DNA of 64,000 bases from contig CM030708.1 of the NCBI GenBank assembly GCA_017979445.1, positions 30,785,613-30,849,612 of the forward strand, written 5' to 3'. Each line of letters opens with the position of its first letter. Position 1 is the first letter of the stretch. Below, in pieces: positions 41,118 through 52,842 of this stretch. The position numbers and the translations under genes are program-made. A model generated the notes under the pieces. The model saw only the letters and a list, made by a program, of their open reading frames with translations. It searched no databases and had not been told where the DNA came from. The stretch is from Akebia trifoliata. Taxonomy: Eukaryota > Streptophyta > Magnoliopsida > Ranunculales > Lardizabalaceae.

Positions 41118-42560
41118 ACATTGTGAGAGGTAAAGGTTAGAGTACTTTGACCAACAATAATTTTCCTATATGCAAAGTTTGAATTAAGTTCGATCAATAA
41201 CGTGGTCTGGTCCTAGTTATCCTCATCATCGTGATCTTCTTCACATTATTAAATTATTTGAGGTTAGCCAAGCCTACATGTCACTTTTTTTTGTTTTGTT
41301 TTTTAACGCTACTCAAAAACAACACAAAATTAGATTTATGGGTTAAATTTCCATACTCTCAAAGTACCAATTTTCAGTCTTTCAAAGATAATAATTATCA
41401 TATATAATAATCTACATCTTTAGGAAAAGATTTGAATAGATTTGGATGAGAGATCATTTAAATTAAATTAATTAAGTTACACAAGTTGATTAAATTGTAG
41501 ATTAAGCAAACATTTGAAAATCATAATAAGTATCAAGAGAAAAAAAATTCAAATACCAAACATTTTTATCAAAATATTCCCTGATCTAAAGGCAATTATG
41601 TTACAAGTCATTTTAAACGTGTGAAATTGTCACTTTAAAACCTCTGAAATCATTGTCATTCATGTTTTGATAATTAAAATGAACGGTGATTCGGAATTGT
41701 AAATTCGTCAAGAGTTGATCATATTTTTATAAATAACCCAATGTACCAATTTTTAGTCTTTCCAATATATTCACAATAATTAGTATACATGTGATGATTT
41801 AAATCTCACAAGATTTGATAATTTAAATAAGTTAGGATTTTAATTAATTCAAATTTTATAATTTCGACTTGAATTACAAATCTTTGAAACCAGACCTAAA
41901 ATCATAATAAGTTTCAAGAGATTAAAAAAAAAATCATAAATCCAAAATTTTGATTCAAAATATCCCGAAGACCTAAACCTAATCAGCTGACTATGTTCTA
42001 AGTTCGTTAATCAAATCGCAGTTTTAGATTGGAGTTATCAAGAACCAGTCCAATTTTACACGTGTAGGATTTCTTAAGAGGAGGAAAAGCTCTCACTAAC
42101 GTTGAGCTTTGACGTCCGAACCATAGTTTGAAATTCGAACGATAAGCTTGAAATTCGAACCTATAGTTTCTCACCTATATCCTTTCAGAGTCATATTTGG
42201 CCTTCTTGAGAGGAGAGAAGTGTGAAGTTTTGCTTTTGACCAAAACTAAAGTCAGAGCCATCAAATGCTCCAACCCTCCAATCCTAAAAATAAATTGGGC
42301 CTTTCCGGACCCAGCTTAAACTAAATGGGCCTAATTGTCCACTGCTATAAAATGGGTATTTATTACAATGCTTCTACCTTGGCTTATTGATAGAGATAGC
42401 TGGTAGGATAATTAGATTATAGATTTTCTATAACTCATTTTTTACAGATGGATTTCATGTCATTCGTGCCAGTTTGTGGGTAGGTTCTGTCCATGCTAAA
42501 TTTTGCTTTTAAGGAAGGCCTTTCAGATGTTCAAACTACATAGCTTTTTTTAAAACAAAA
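41118..42560. repeat. Upstream block of PI-I copy 2, duplicated at 53.7-55.4 kb
   Basis: Collinear with about 53,740-55,420: AAAGTACCAATTTTCAGTCTTT, then CCTAATCAGCTGACTATGTT, ACACGTGTAGGATTTCTT and AGATTTTCTATAACTC all recur in order. Thus PI-I copies 2 and 3 arose by duplication of a segment of at least 1.8 kb. No other gene is seen. Confidence 0.75.
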
Positions 42561-43559
42561 TAAATATAAATTGGGATAGTCAAGTAGGACTAGCATTTAA
42601 TAACTAAATCTTTACTATTACATGAGAGAAGGCCAAGTGGAGGTGGTTCAATACAAAAATTTGGATTCCAAAAAATGTCGTCACCTCAACATTTAAATTT
42701 AATATAATTAAAGTCATTTTAATAATAAAAAAAATAAGAAAATTGAAATTCCCCGACCCTATAAAATCATGTTGAATAATTTTAAAAATTATAAAAATAT
42801 CTTTGTTACTATGTAATCTTCAAAATAACCCTTTAATCAGTATTTTAAATTATAAATAAATTCTTTTCGATACATGTCCACGTACATGTCACCTTCTAGT
42901 ATCCTTATAGCATTGTTTCTTCTTGTGATGGAGCCATTATCGTCTCGCCATATACTACGAGTCCAAATTCACCATCAATGTACAAAAGTGGAGATGAGAT
43001 GATAAATCAATTATGATACTACATATATAAAGGAAAGATACTAAAATCAAAACACTTGATTGCTTAACTCATTTTTTCCAAAATTTTCTCGTAGCCAATA
43101 ACTTCGATTTTCCCAATACGTGTGGCATCATGCCACTGATTCATCATTTAATCACCGTTTTTGTTAATTATCAATTTATCGCGAATACCCTATGGTACAT
43201 TGACTTTTGACTGCTATTTTACTCTTATGCCCTATGAAATGGTCGATATAGGGATACTCTCTAGCAAAAAATGGAAGCTGTGGTCTACCTTCTTGGACAA
43301 AAGTACAGCATTTGTTGAGTGAAAGTGAATAAATATTAAAATTTTGATTTTACTCAAAATACTATAATTTCATATATCATTATTCTTATTTTTTAAAAAG
43401 AAAAAAAAATAAAGAAATTCTGAAATAATCTACATTGTCCCATCAAATTAAGCGAAATTACATTCGTTCATATAAATCAAGTCCATCTTCTTCATTAAAG
43501 TTCATCATTTAGGGCATTTTACATTCGTTTACATTGTTAATATTGAATAGAATCTTCAT
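42561..43559. other. Intergenic AT-rich, nothing recognised
   Basis: No credible coding frame or element boundary. Confidence 0.5.
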
Positions 43560-44149
43560 CTTTTTTTTCTTTTTTTTGCTTTTGCAGGCCGCTTGTACCA
43601 AACACCCTACATGTGTACAACATTTAAAATAATCACTTTATGTGGAGAGGCATATAGAGAATCGAAGGTGTGACGTAAGGAGCAAATCCAGTCGCCCTTA
43701 TCATTTCAACTAATTCTTGGGGGGTAGAATTTTCATCCTTATTTATTTGTCTTCAGTATATGACAAGTTGATTAATTGATTTTTCAGGTTGACTAATGTT
43801 AGGAAAAAATTCAATTGGTTCGATGAAAAGTATTTTTCTTAATAAGTAAGGAAATTTCATGTGCATCATATTGTGGCAATCAAAACTATGAAAAAAAAAT
43901 CTTATTTTTCGTCAGTAAATTTCAATTTTAAATTTGAGAGTTCAGTGGCCATCCATTTTTAACACATTGGATTAACCTGAATTTTTTTATTTATTTTTTA
44001 TCTGAGTTTTCCATTCTTATTTTATAAGAAAGTGTCTACGTGGCATGTTTTGGCTGGAGTTCAAAACTCATTAGGCTCCTAACAAGCCATTTTTTTTTTC
44101 AATCTAAAGCTGCCCAATGTATTTAATCTCCAATAAAAAAATCCAACAA
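43560..44149. other. Intergenic with a diverged NLR-flank-like word block
   Basis: About 43,600-43,720 (GTGGAGAGGCATATAGAGAATC...GGAGCAAATCC) resembles 2,010-2,095 and 18,450-18,535 in the NLR 3' flanks. No gene. Confidence 0.4.
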
Positions 44150-44320
44150 CATGTTTTTATAGAATTGCATTTTGAGAGATAACATATAGTTAGAGTATTT
44201 TGACCAACAACATGTTTTTATTCAAAGTTTGAAGTTCATCAACATCGCTGTAATCGATCGTTCTTATCATTGTGATCTTCTTCACATTACTAAACTATTT
44301 GAGGTCGCACACGTATCTTA
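44150..44320 (-). pseudogene. Orphan PI-I promoter (fourth copy, coding part lost)
   Basis: AGAGTATTTTGACCAACAAC, TTCAAAGTTTGAAGTTCATC and GTGATCTTCTTCACATTA occur in the same order as upstream of PI-I copy 2 (41,140-41,260) and partly copy 1. A TATA-like TTTTTATAGAA is at 44,153-44,163. No exon 1 or exon 2 is found leftwards of it. Confidence 0.6.
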
Positions 44321-45109
44321 TCATGCTATATAACTAGACAACTTTCACTATTCAAAAGAGGCGGTTATCCCCTGACTCTCTAGGTTCCTTCTTTGGACAC
44401 ACAAGAATTTTCTATTCGGATATTGTATTAAATAAACTTTGAGATTCATAGGTTAAGTTCCCGTACACTCAAAGTACCAATATTCTTGTTTTTTATTATT
44501 ATTATTATTTATTATATGTAATAGTTTAAGTCTTTTGGACAAGATTTGATAGTTTAAATAGATTAAGAAGAGTAATCAATTTAGGATTTCTTGAGAGGAG
44601 AAACTATCACTATTCTCTAAAGATAAGCTTTGACATGCTAAGTCGCCAACCCATCCACCTTTTCGTTTTAGAACTCGTCCACTAGAATTGACTTGGTTGG
44701 GTTTTGCAGCCACTTAACCCAGAGTCAACTTTTATAGTTTCGGAGTTTTATCGCAATGCAACGAGTCGAGATAGAAATTGCATTGGACTATACAATTAAA
44801 TTGGATATATCATATAATAAAAGAAAATCAATCTTATTTTTAGAGAGACTAGTGGGTCCTACATCACCCAAAATTCAAACTGAAAAATAATGAATTAAAC
44901 AATATGTTTAGTAGGACAAAGGCATTGAATTAGACAGTCTTGATTTTAATTTAAGTAAGCAATATTAGATTTGGAGATTAAATTTAATACCCTCTTTATT
45001 TTATATCATTAACTTCACAAATACATAAGTGGAGATACACTCATTTTTAAAAGTATGATGATAAGAGTTACTTACCCAATATCCATTGGATGGGTCAAGA
45101 GAATGTAAA
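44321..45109. other. Diverged copy of the PI upstream block, then AT-rich sequence
   Basis: 44,450-44,620 repeats CACTCAAAGTACCAAT and the AGGATTTCTTGAGAGGAG words of the 41-42 kb block, shortened. The rest shows nothing recognisable. Confidence 0.5.
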
Positions 45110-45495
45110 AGAAGCCCAAGACTTAAGAATCTTGATATATAAACAAAATTCCTACAAACATGGTACATCATAGTCAATTTTTAAACTCATGTTATCATAC
45201 AACCATGCCTCAACATGATCATCAATCTACAAAATCACAAGGGCTTTCAAGAAAGAAACCAATCACCATTTGTTGGAAGAGATACAAGACAAAAATTGAA
45301 ATTCTCAAAAAAATTAAAAAATTAAAAAAAAATTAAAAAAAAAAAAAAAAACCTACAAGGAGTTCTAGAATTGAGAATCTTGAGATAAAAACTTAACTTC
45401 TATAATCATATTATATTATACTCAACTCTTGAACCCATATCATCATACAACCATGCCTCAACATAAACATCAATCTACAAAATCACCATCACCCA
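45110..45495. repeat. Two-copy tandem repeat, about 130 bp at 250-bp spacing
   Basis: 45,110-45,235 and 45,362-45,490 share AGAATCTTGA, CATACAACCATGCCTCAACA and CATCAATCTACAAAATCAC. Function unknown. Confidence 0.65.
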
Positions 45496-45645
45496 TCAAT
45501 CATCAACTATCATTTATAATAAATTAAAATTTCACATAATTCCAACCTACACTAGTGTTATTGCATAATATTATATTCCAACATCCTCATATACCTTTTG
45601 TTATATCTCATTTATTCTTCATTTGACTGTACATATCTAAGATAT

Positions 45646-46023
45646 TCATTCGTCAAGGTTCTTGATTCCCACACAAGGGTATGACATATTTAAATGGCTG
45701 CCACTTTGGTACTGTTGAACTTTAATGTCAAAAAGATAATTTTTGAATAGACAACTATCCAAAATATTACTGAATTTTAGAAAGTCTTCTTCCTGAAAAT
45801 GTAAATGCACATATAAAATTTGTAAGTTAAAATCTATATTTAGTAATAGTATTATTAACAATAATAGTGGATTTTTGAAGTAGGCCTTGTAGTTTAAAAT
45901 TTTATTACCTTTAATATTCGGAGAACATTGACGTTACATTTGAATAACTTTTCTACCTCAGTATCAAATAGTGTCACCCAAACTTTATCAGTATCATTAG
46001 CAACATATAAACCTATCATATAC
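45646..46023 (-). pseudogene. RPA1-like (replication protein A large subunit) C-terminal fragment, two exons
   Basis: Exon 45,909-46,023 reads YMIGLYVANDTDKVWVTLF then DTEVEKLFKC, ending LRILK at a GTAATA donor. After a 116-bp intron with a TTTTCAG acceptor, exon 45,646-45,792 reads EEDFLKFSNILDSCLFKNYL then FDIKVQQYQ. This order matches the C-terminal OB fold (DBD-C/DBD-F type) of RPA70, which binds single-stranded DNA: a TGLTWVTAF-like strand, then a helix, then YLFKLKVKEE. The frame stays open across the splice and stops at 45,646 before the last strands of the fold. No upstream exon or zinc ribbon was recognised in 46,030-46,900. It is either a fragment of an RPA1-like gene or of one carried by a Helitron, elements known to carry such genes in plants. 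Confidence 0.6.
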
Positions 46024-46091
46024 CTATTAAAACAATAAGATAAAATTTTTATTTTTGAATGATTACAAATATAAATATTTATATGATACAA

Positions 46092-46943
46092 TAACTTTAA
46101 TATATTCTTATTTAATTTTTATAAATTTTTTCTGTATAAAATATCAACATCCATTTTGTTGTATTTATGACAATCATATTTTCCTATAACCTGAATAACT
46201 TTTTTTATTGTAAATCTTGCATGCAATATATTACGGGTCCTTATTGTTGTTCAATTCCATAATTTGTGCTAGATACGGGTGTCAAATTGATATCGAGAGT
46301 GTGCTACTCTTTTACGAGCTGTTGTCTTAAAGATAGCCATGTCCTACATTTGAAGATGATGCTATGAGATAATAAAGACATAATTTTAGGATTTAATTTA
46401 AAAAGAACAATAAATATTTTGAATTTCACATTGTAAACTCAATAAGAAAATCTCAAGTTTTTTAGTTTCCTACAATTCTACCTCCCAATGATTTTTTTTA
46501 ATTCAAATCCCATGATTTTCCTTATAAGAAACTCAATCCACTTTGGACTCAAAGAAAGAAAAGTAAGAGGACTTAAAAAAACAATTAAGATACTCAACAC
46601 ATAATGAACCTTAAAAAAATATTTCTAAATTCTTTATGAGATTCTCAAATCCCACTATGAAAAATGTTTATAAACTTTGACTATGTTCACACATTGCATA
46701 CAAAGAAAAAAACAATAGTAGATAAATAATAATAAAAGTGAAAAAGAAAAAGAAGATAACATTATGGGAGTGTTAGCCTGAAATGACGGATTTGTTTTTT
46801 AGATAAGATCTCCATATAACGGTTGATCAAACACTTATGCATTGTCAAATAGTTAGTAGTGATTAAAATTTAAAAATAACTTTCTAACACAAATACATGA
46901 AATTTGAGGTGAAAAATCTGAAGCCATTCATAAAAAATCTGAA

Positions 46944-46992
<49 letters not shown>

Positions 46993-47730
46993 CACATAAT
47001 GTCCTGATTTTGTCACCATAAACTCTATTAGGAATTTGATCAAACACGCGAATCTCAAATCTATCATATGTGCACACACACACACACACATAAAAAAGAA
47101 TAACAAGAAGAATGAAACACAACAATTATTTAATGCCAACTTTCGATTTTGAGATCATTAATAAAAATATATTAGCCATCCACCCTCCAATCATACTTGA
47201 AATTATATTTTTATTAATGAAAACTGCCATAAAAAATTAAACCATCATGAATATTTGCAGCAATAAACAGTGATCAGAAAGAAAAAAAAAAAAAAAAAAA
47301 CCCCAATGCCAGATATAAATAAGAAGCATTATGATCAGAATTAATTATCTAACAAACATGAATTCTTAAGTGGACATCTGCATTGTAAAGAGATAAACTT
47401 AGATCCCAAAAATCTCGCCTACAGAACAAATTCTCATATTTCACACCATAATTCCAGAAAAAAATAAACATGAATTCTAAATTCTAAAAATAAATAAAGA
47501 AACATACATGAAATAAAGAAAAATCTATAGAACAGTAACTAAAGAATCTGATCCTTTTTGAGATAATATTCGGATCTAATTTCATACCCAATGAAACCAT
47601 ATAGATATCAAGAACGAAAATAATTGGTTATCCACAAAATAAAATGAGGGGAAGAAAAACAAACCCACAAGAGAAAAAAATAAAATATTTTGAATAAAAT
47701 ATTTAGATACTAAACAACCTTTAATAAAAC
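46092..47730. repeat. Intergenic with (AC)n microsatellites
   Basis: (AC)n at about 46,945-46,984 and about 47,072-47,090. The frames reading CVCVCV are artefacts of this repeat. Otherwise AT-rich with no gene. Confidence 0.7.
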
Positions 47731-47985
47731 AAATCAAAGAAATAAGAAAATACCTATTCGTCTTGAGGGGATTCTGTTTTTTTCTCCTTTTTTTGGAATT
47801 CTAAGCTTTGCTGGAATCAAATGAGAATGATTTTTTGTTGTTATTTGAGGGATTTGGGATTGTTTAAGAATCTGTAAGTGGGGTTGCAAGAACATTGGAG
47901 AGAAATAGAGAGAGAGAGAGAGATTAGTGGGTTTCATAAGGAGATTGTTGTATATAAAGGATTCAAGATTTATACTGGATCGTGA
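47731..47985 (-). promoter_or_regulatory. Possible orphan promoter and first exon
   Basis: On the minus strand, CTTTATATACAACAATCTCC (47,942-47,961) looks like a TATA/initiator region. A (CT)-rich leader follows, then an open frame from 47,937 reaching GACGAATAG-GTATTTTC at about 47,750, a plausible splice donor. Such CT-rich leaders with a leader intron are common in plant genes. The product (MKPTNLSLSLYFSPMFLQPH...) is unlike anything I know. It could belong with the RPA1-like exons 1.7 kb downstream, but nothing connects them. Confidence 0.3.
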
Positions 47986-48029
47986 ATGAACGAAGAGTCA
48001 TGAACAAAGATTTAAAAAATATTTTTTTC

Positions 48030-49245
48030 GAAATAAAAAAGAGATTTGTTTATAATAATTATTAAAAAATATATAATTTTAAATTAATTTTTAAATAGAA
48101 AGATAGATGCAAATAAAAAAAATTAGCTAATTATAATTATTAAAAAATATTTAATTTTTTTTTTAAACGTAAAATAAATGTGTGAAACGTTTTAAGAAGG
48201 GACATATCCTCTTGAATCCAAATCAAAAAAAAAAAGAGTATTAAACGTTATGATAAGAGACTTATCCACTTGAATTGAAATAGAAACCAGATTTGTCAAT
48301 AATAATTTTTAAAAGAGAATCGAACCAATAAAATTAAAATTACTTGTTGAAATATTTTTTAATTAATTTATTTGAAAATAAAATAAAAATCAATACAAAT
48401 AAAAAAAATTAATTTCTATATTTTTTAAAGATTTATTCGATTTTTAGAGTTTCAATTTTAGTATATTTCTATATATATATATTCAGCAGCCCCTTATGGT
48501 GCCCCACATGGTGCCACGCATTTTTTATAAATTACTTTTGATGGGGTTACAAGTTTTGGAATAGGCTGATTTTTTGTGAGGATGATCTCTACGGTGAAGA
48601 GGTCATCCTCTCCAAAAATCAGGTCATTTTGAAACTTCTAACCCAAGTTTACAAGTTGAAGAATCGTGAACCATCCAATTTTTGTAAATCACTTCTGATG
48701 GGGTTAGAAGTTTCGGAATAGGCTGATTTTTGGTGAGGATGATCTCCTCATCATAGGGATCATCCTCACAAAAAATCAGCTCATTCCAAAGCTTCAAACC
48801 TATGTTTTGAAAAATGTGTGGCACCATGTGGGGGCAACATAATGGAGCTGCTGAACCGCTCACTATATATATATATATATTTGATAAGAATCAATTTTTA
48901 GATTTTCTAAGATTTCAGTTAACTAAAGTTTAAAATTGGATTCTCGTTGGATTTTTTAATTTTTAATAGAATTTATTTAGTAATACCGGTACTTAAGTAA
49001 TGACGTTTTTAGTTTTTAAATTTAAATATTTATTTGAAAATTAATTTATTTTAAAATACAAAAAGTCAATACAAATAAAAAAATTAATTTCTAGATTTTT
49101 TTAAAGATTTATTCGATTTTAGAGTTTGAATTTTAGTATATTTCTATATATATATTTGATAAGAATCAATTTCTAGATTTTTAAGAGACGTGTAATTATT
49201 AAAAAATATTTTAAAATTAATTTTTAAAATAGAAAAAGTTAATAA

Positions 49246-49286
<41 letters not shown>

Positions 49287-49706
49287 CGCTTTTTGTTTTT
49301 AAATATTTAAATATTTATTTGAAAATTTATTTATTTTAAAATAGAAAAAATCAATACAAACAAAAAAAAATTAATTTTTAGATTTTTTAAAGATTTATTA
49401 GATTTTTAGAGTTTTAATTTTAGTATATTTCTAGATATATATTTGATAAGAATCAATTTCTAGATTTTTTAAGATTTCAGTTAACTAAAGTTTAAAATTG
49501 GATTCTCATTAAATTTTTTAATTTTTAATTTTTAATTTTTAATAGAATTTATTTATTAAAACCGGTATGAGGAATGACGTTTTTAGTTTTTAAATATTTA
49601 TTTGAAAATTAATTTATTTTAAAATAGAAAAAATCAATACAAATAAAAAAATTAATTTCTAGATTTTTTAAAGATTTATTCACTTTTTAGGGTTTTAATT
49701 TTAGTA

Positions 49707-49754
<48 letters not shown>

Positions 49755-49829
49755 ATAAGAATCAATTTCTAGATTTTTAAGAGACGTATAATTATTAAAA
49801 AATATTTTTAAAATAGAAAACGTTAATAA

Positions 49830-49873
<44 letters not shown>

Positions 49874-50251
49874 CGCTTTTAGTTTTTCAATATTTAAATA
49901 TTTATTTGAAAATTAATTTATTTGAAAATAGAAAAAATCAATACAAATAAAAAAAATTGATTTTTAGATTTTTTAAAGAGTTATTTGATATATAGAGTTT
50001 TAATTTTAGTATATTTCTATATAGATTTTCATTGGATTTTTTAATAGAATTTATTTATTAAAATTGGTAATTAAGTAATGACATTTTTAATTTTTAAATA
50101 TTTATTTGAAAATTACACGTCTCTTGAAAATCTAGAAATTAACAACTCTATTTTTTATTTCGCAGACAAGTCTCTGAAAAATCTAAAAATTAACAAAGCT
50201 CTTTTTTATTTCATGGACACGTCTCTTAAAAATCTTGAAATTGATTCTTAT

Positions 50252-50305
<54 letters not shown>

Positions 50306-50470
50306 TACTAAAATTAAAACTCTAAAAATTGAATAAATCTTTAAAAAATCTAGAATTTTTTTATTTATTTGTATTGATTTTTTCTATTTTAACGAAATAA
50401 AAAAAAGATTTGTTAATAATAATTATTAAAAAAATATTTTTAAATTAATTTGTAAAATAGAAAACGTAAG
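48030..50470. repeat. AT-rich complex tandem array with an inverted end
   Basis: The word TTTGATAAGAATCAATTTCTAG recurs near 48,882, 49,155, 49,441 and 49,752. Alternating units differ after it: AAGATTTCAGTTAACTAAAG (48,905, 49,468) or AAGAGACGTRTAATTATT (49,180, 49,777), giving a higher-order period of about 560-600 bp. (AAT)n tracts lie at 49,246-49,282 and 49,831-49,870; (TA)n tracts at 49,716-49,750 and 50,256-50,298. From 50,110 to 50,400 the same words run in the opposite direction, forming an inverted repeat. No gene. Confidence 0.75.
48483..48858. mobile_element. Hairpin-core MITE, copy 3
   Basis: Terminal inverted repeats of about 35 bp: TTCAGCAGCCCCTTATGGTG and, reverse complemented, TTCAGCAGCTCCATTATGTT, both followed by GCCCC and CACATGGTGCCAC. 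The internal part has two hairpins (GAGGATGATC...GGTCATCCTC and GGTGAGGATGATC...GGATCATCCTCAC) with the core GAATCGTGAACCATCCA. It is inserted in a (TA)n tract of the AT-rich array. Confidence 0.8.
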
Positions 50471-52317
50471 AAAATTAATTTCCTTTTTAGGAGGTAGAGG
50501 ATTCTAGTAGGTGGCACATGTATTACAAAAATTAGGGCTTACCGAGGAATCAATTTTTTTATTATTTTTTTAAATATTTAACATTTTAAAATAATCATCT
50601 GATTTTATATAGTAATACATTGTAAGGTCTTTTTCATAATTTGAAATATTAAGTGAGGTGATCAAAGAATATATTTATTATTCTCACAAATTAACTAAAG
50701 TGCTTAATTGGGTTGGGGAGCAAATCATTTGTAGCCTGATTCTCCTGTAACTCTCTGTAGAATTATCAATGATGGAGGGTTCGCCATATCATTAGGACAG
50801 TTACATCCGGCTAGTTAAATATAGGAAATTTGTGACCGTCAATTTTCAAACACTTGATTTGATTAAAATAAATGTTTTTTTAAGATTTTTATTTTTAAAT
50901 CTGATCTAAACAATAATTACAAGAGGACTGACTTATTATTTTTGCTCAATGTTATATTCTATGAACTGTGGAACAAGAGCTACAGGAGAATCGGGCTATA
51001 GAGGATCCCCTCTCATTGGATTCATTTTACAAATTTAATTAGAAAGAAACTAAAATGATTTTTGGGATCATGGATTGTATTTTTATTCTTTTTTACCTTG
51101 AAAGTTATTCGTACGCCAAAAAAAAAAAAAACTTGGTTTGTACATACGAAACAACACTTCACTAACATGGTATCCAAATACCAAATGAACTCAAATGCAA
51201 TTCGGGACTACTGTTTTCAAGCTCCCCACAATGGAAATTAGTGGGCAAACAAGGCCTTAACTTGTACCAAACACTTATTGAAATTTACTTTTATAAATCA
51301 GAAAAGAATAAAGAGAAAGGAAAATTACTTAATAAACTTTAGGGCAGGATTTCATTTTAAACACCCCCTTAACTTTTGGATGCTAATTTATAGTGCAATT
51401 AGTGACCCTCACCCCTTTTCAATAATTGAGATAGAAGATTAAAATCGTCAAGTTCAACAATTTAAATTGTTGAGATTGACCTTTTACCACTGTCTAGATC
51501 AATGATTATAAATCATCGATCTTGATACTTGAACTTGAATCGTTGTGATCAATAATGAAATCATTAAGATCAAATCATTAAACATTTGATTGGAGAATGG
51601 GTATTAAGAAAGAAAGATTTTAGTAAGTGAATTGCTAAGCTAACACCTCAAAATGTGACATTTAGAAAGAAATCCCTGTAACAGCGTCCATTGAATTAGA
51701 GTCTGATTGGCCCTAAATTGATACCAATTGGATACTACCTTTATTACATCCGGACCAAATCTGATCTACCATTTGAAGTTTTGGAACTGATCCGATGTAA
51801 TATTTGGTGTTCCAGATCCGATCCTCTTTGAAAATTTATTGCATGACCTAATCTACTACGTTATATAAATTTTAAAAAATAATATCCAATCTGATCCAAT
51901 TGGGTCTGGAAATGATGGATCCGAAACAAATCCGATCGGAGATTTCAAGGGCTTTTCAAAGTTTAAACTTACATTTTTTTTTCTGCGAAGGGTACATCAT
52001 ATCATCGTTTAATTAAACAAAGTACTTGTTAAAGTATGAATGGGTTGAGCTGGGCTGGGTCAGGCTTACGTCCTTGCCCAAGCTCGGTCCATTACAGGCC
52101 CGACCCATTCAATTCCTTCCTTCACCTTCAATATTCAAAATGTCTCCAAGAAATGAATTTCAGTTTATTTTAGGATGCAGTACTTGCTTACACATGGAAA
52201 ATGTATGAACTCCAACCCAATTTTCATGGGGACACACTTTAATTGTAACATCTTTATTATTACAGTACAAATAATAATTGTAATTAATTGTAACATAATC
52301 CATTAAAGCCTTAACCA
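50471..52317. other. Intergenic, nothing recognised
   Basis: No credible gene. 51,690-51,960 is rich in GGATCCGA / TCCGATC words like low-complexity hAT-type elements, but no ends were found. Confidence 0.45.
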
Positions 52318-52633
52318 ATAACGGGAACCCGTGTTACTGTGCCACGCCTATTAACCCAAACCCTAACCCTATCGCAATGGATATCTTGAGTGACAAATGA
52401 TCCTTCTAACACAATGACCGCATTGAGAGATGGGTTCTCTGTCTCAATTGTTGCTTCAGCTATCGTCCCTTGTACCCCAACCAGTTCTGGCCATACACTC
52501 TTACCATTTGCGACAAAAAAAAAAAAAAAAAAAAAATTTAACGAACATTTATTCTTGCACCATATCTATAGAACATTTATTAATAATTAAATCACTGAAA
52601 TTAGATCATCTTACCACCACTACTACATGGGGA

Positions 52634-52639
<6 letters not shown>
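52318..52639 (-). pseudogene. PI-I proteinase inhibitor copy 3 (splice acceptor lost)
   Basis: Same family and layout as copy 2. Exon 1 (52,615-52,639) encodes MASPCSSG and ends in a good GTAAGA donor. Exon 2 (about 52,318-52,507) has KSVWPELVGVQG, the loop SFVTQ-DIHCDRVRVWV and the full terminus RVPVIG with TAA. The acceptor AG found in copy 2 is AA here (52,508-52,509), preceded by a long T-run (52,516-52,538). The nearest other AGs would shift the frame, and there is no upstream in-frame ATG as in copies 1 and 2. The coding part is otherwise undamaged. P1 by alignment is Gln. Confidence 0.82.

Positions 52640-52667
<28 letters not shown>
52640..52667. repeat. (CT)n microsatellite in the PI-I copy 3 leader
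   Basis: About 14 CT repeats directly upstream of the exon 1 ATG (GA-rich on the coding strand). Confidence 0.9.
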
Positions 52668-52669
<2 letters not shown>

Positions 52670-52724
52670 TTTCGTCGCTTTGCACTTCTTTATTATTTAA
52701 GAATTCTTGGGAAGAGGAGATGAG

Positions 52725-52733
52725 TATTTATAG
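52725..52733 (-). promoter_or_regulatory. TATA box of PI-I copy 3
   Basis: CTATAAATA on the minus strand, about 86 bp upstream of the ATG, same spacing as copy 2. Confidence 0.65.
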
Positions 52734-52842
52734 AATGGCATTATATTCAAAGTTCGAATTTATCAACATCCTTATCGTGGTCTACGATCTACATGTATCA
52801 TTTCAAAGTTCTCTCTTTCTATATAACCACCTTGAGTAACAA

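Noticed and set aside
46870..47139. Frames rich in Cys-Val repeats
   Set aside because: They come from the (AC)n microsatellites.
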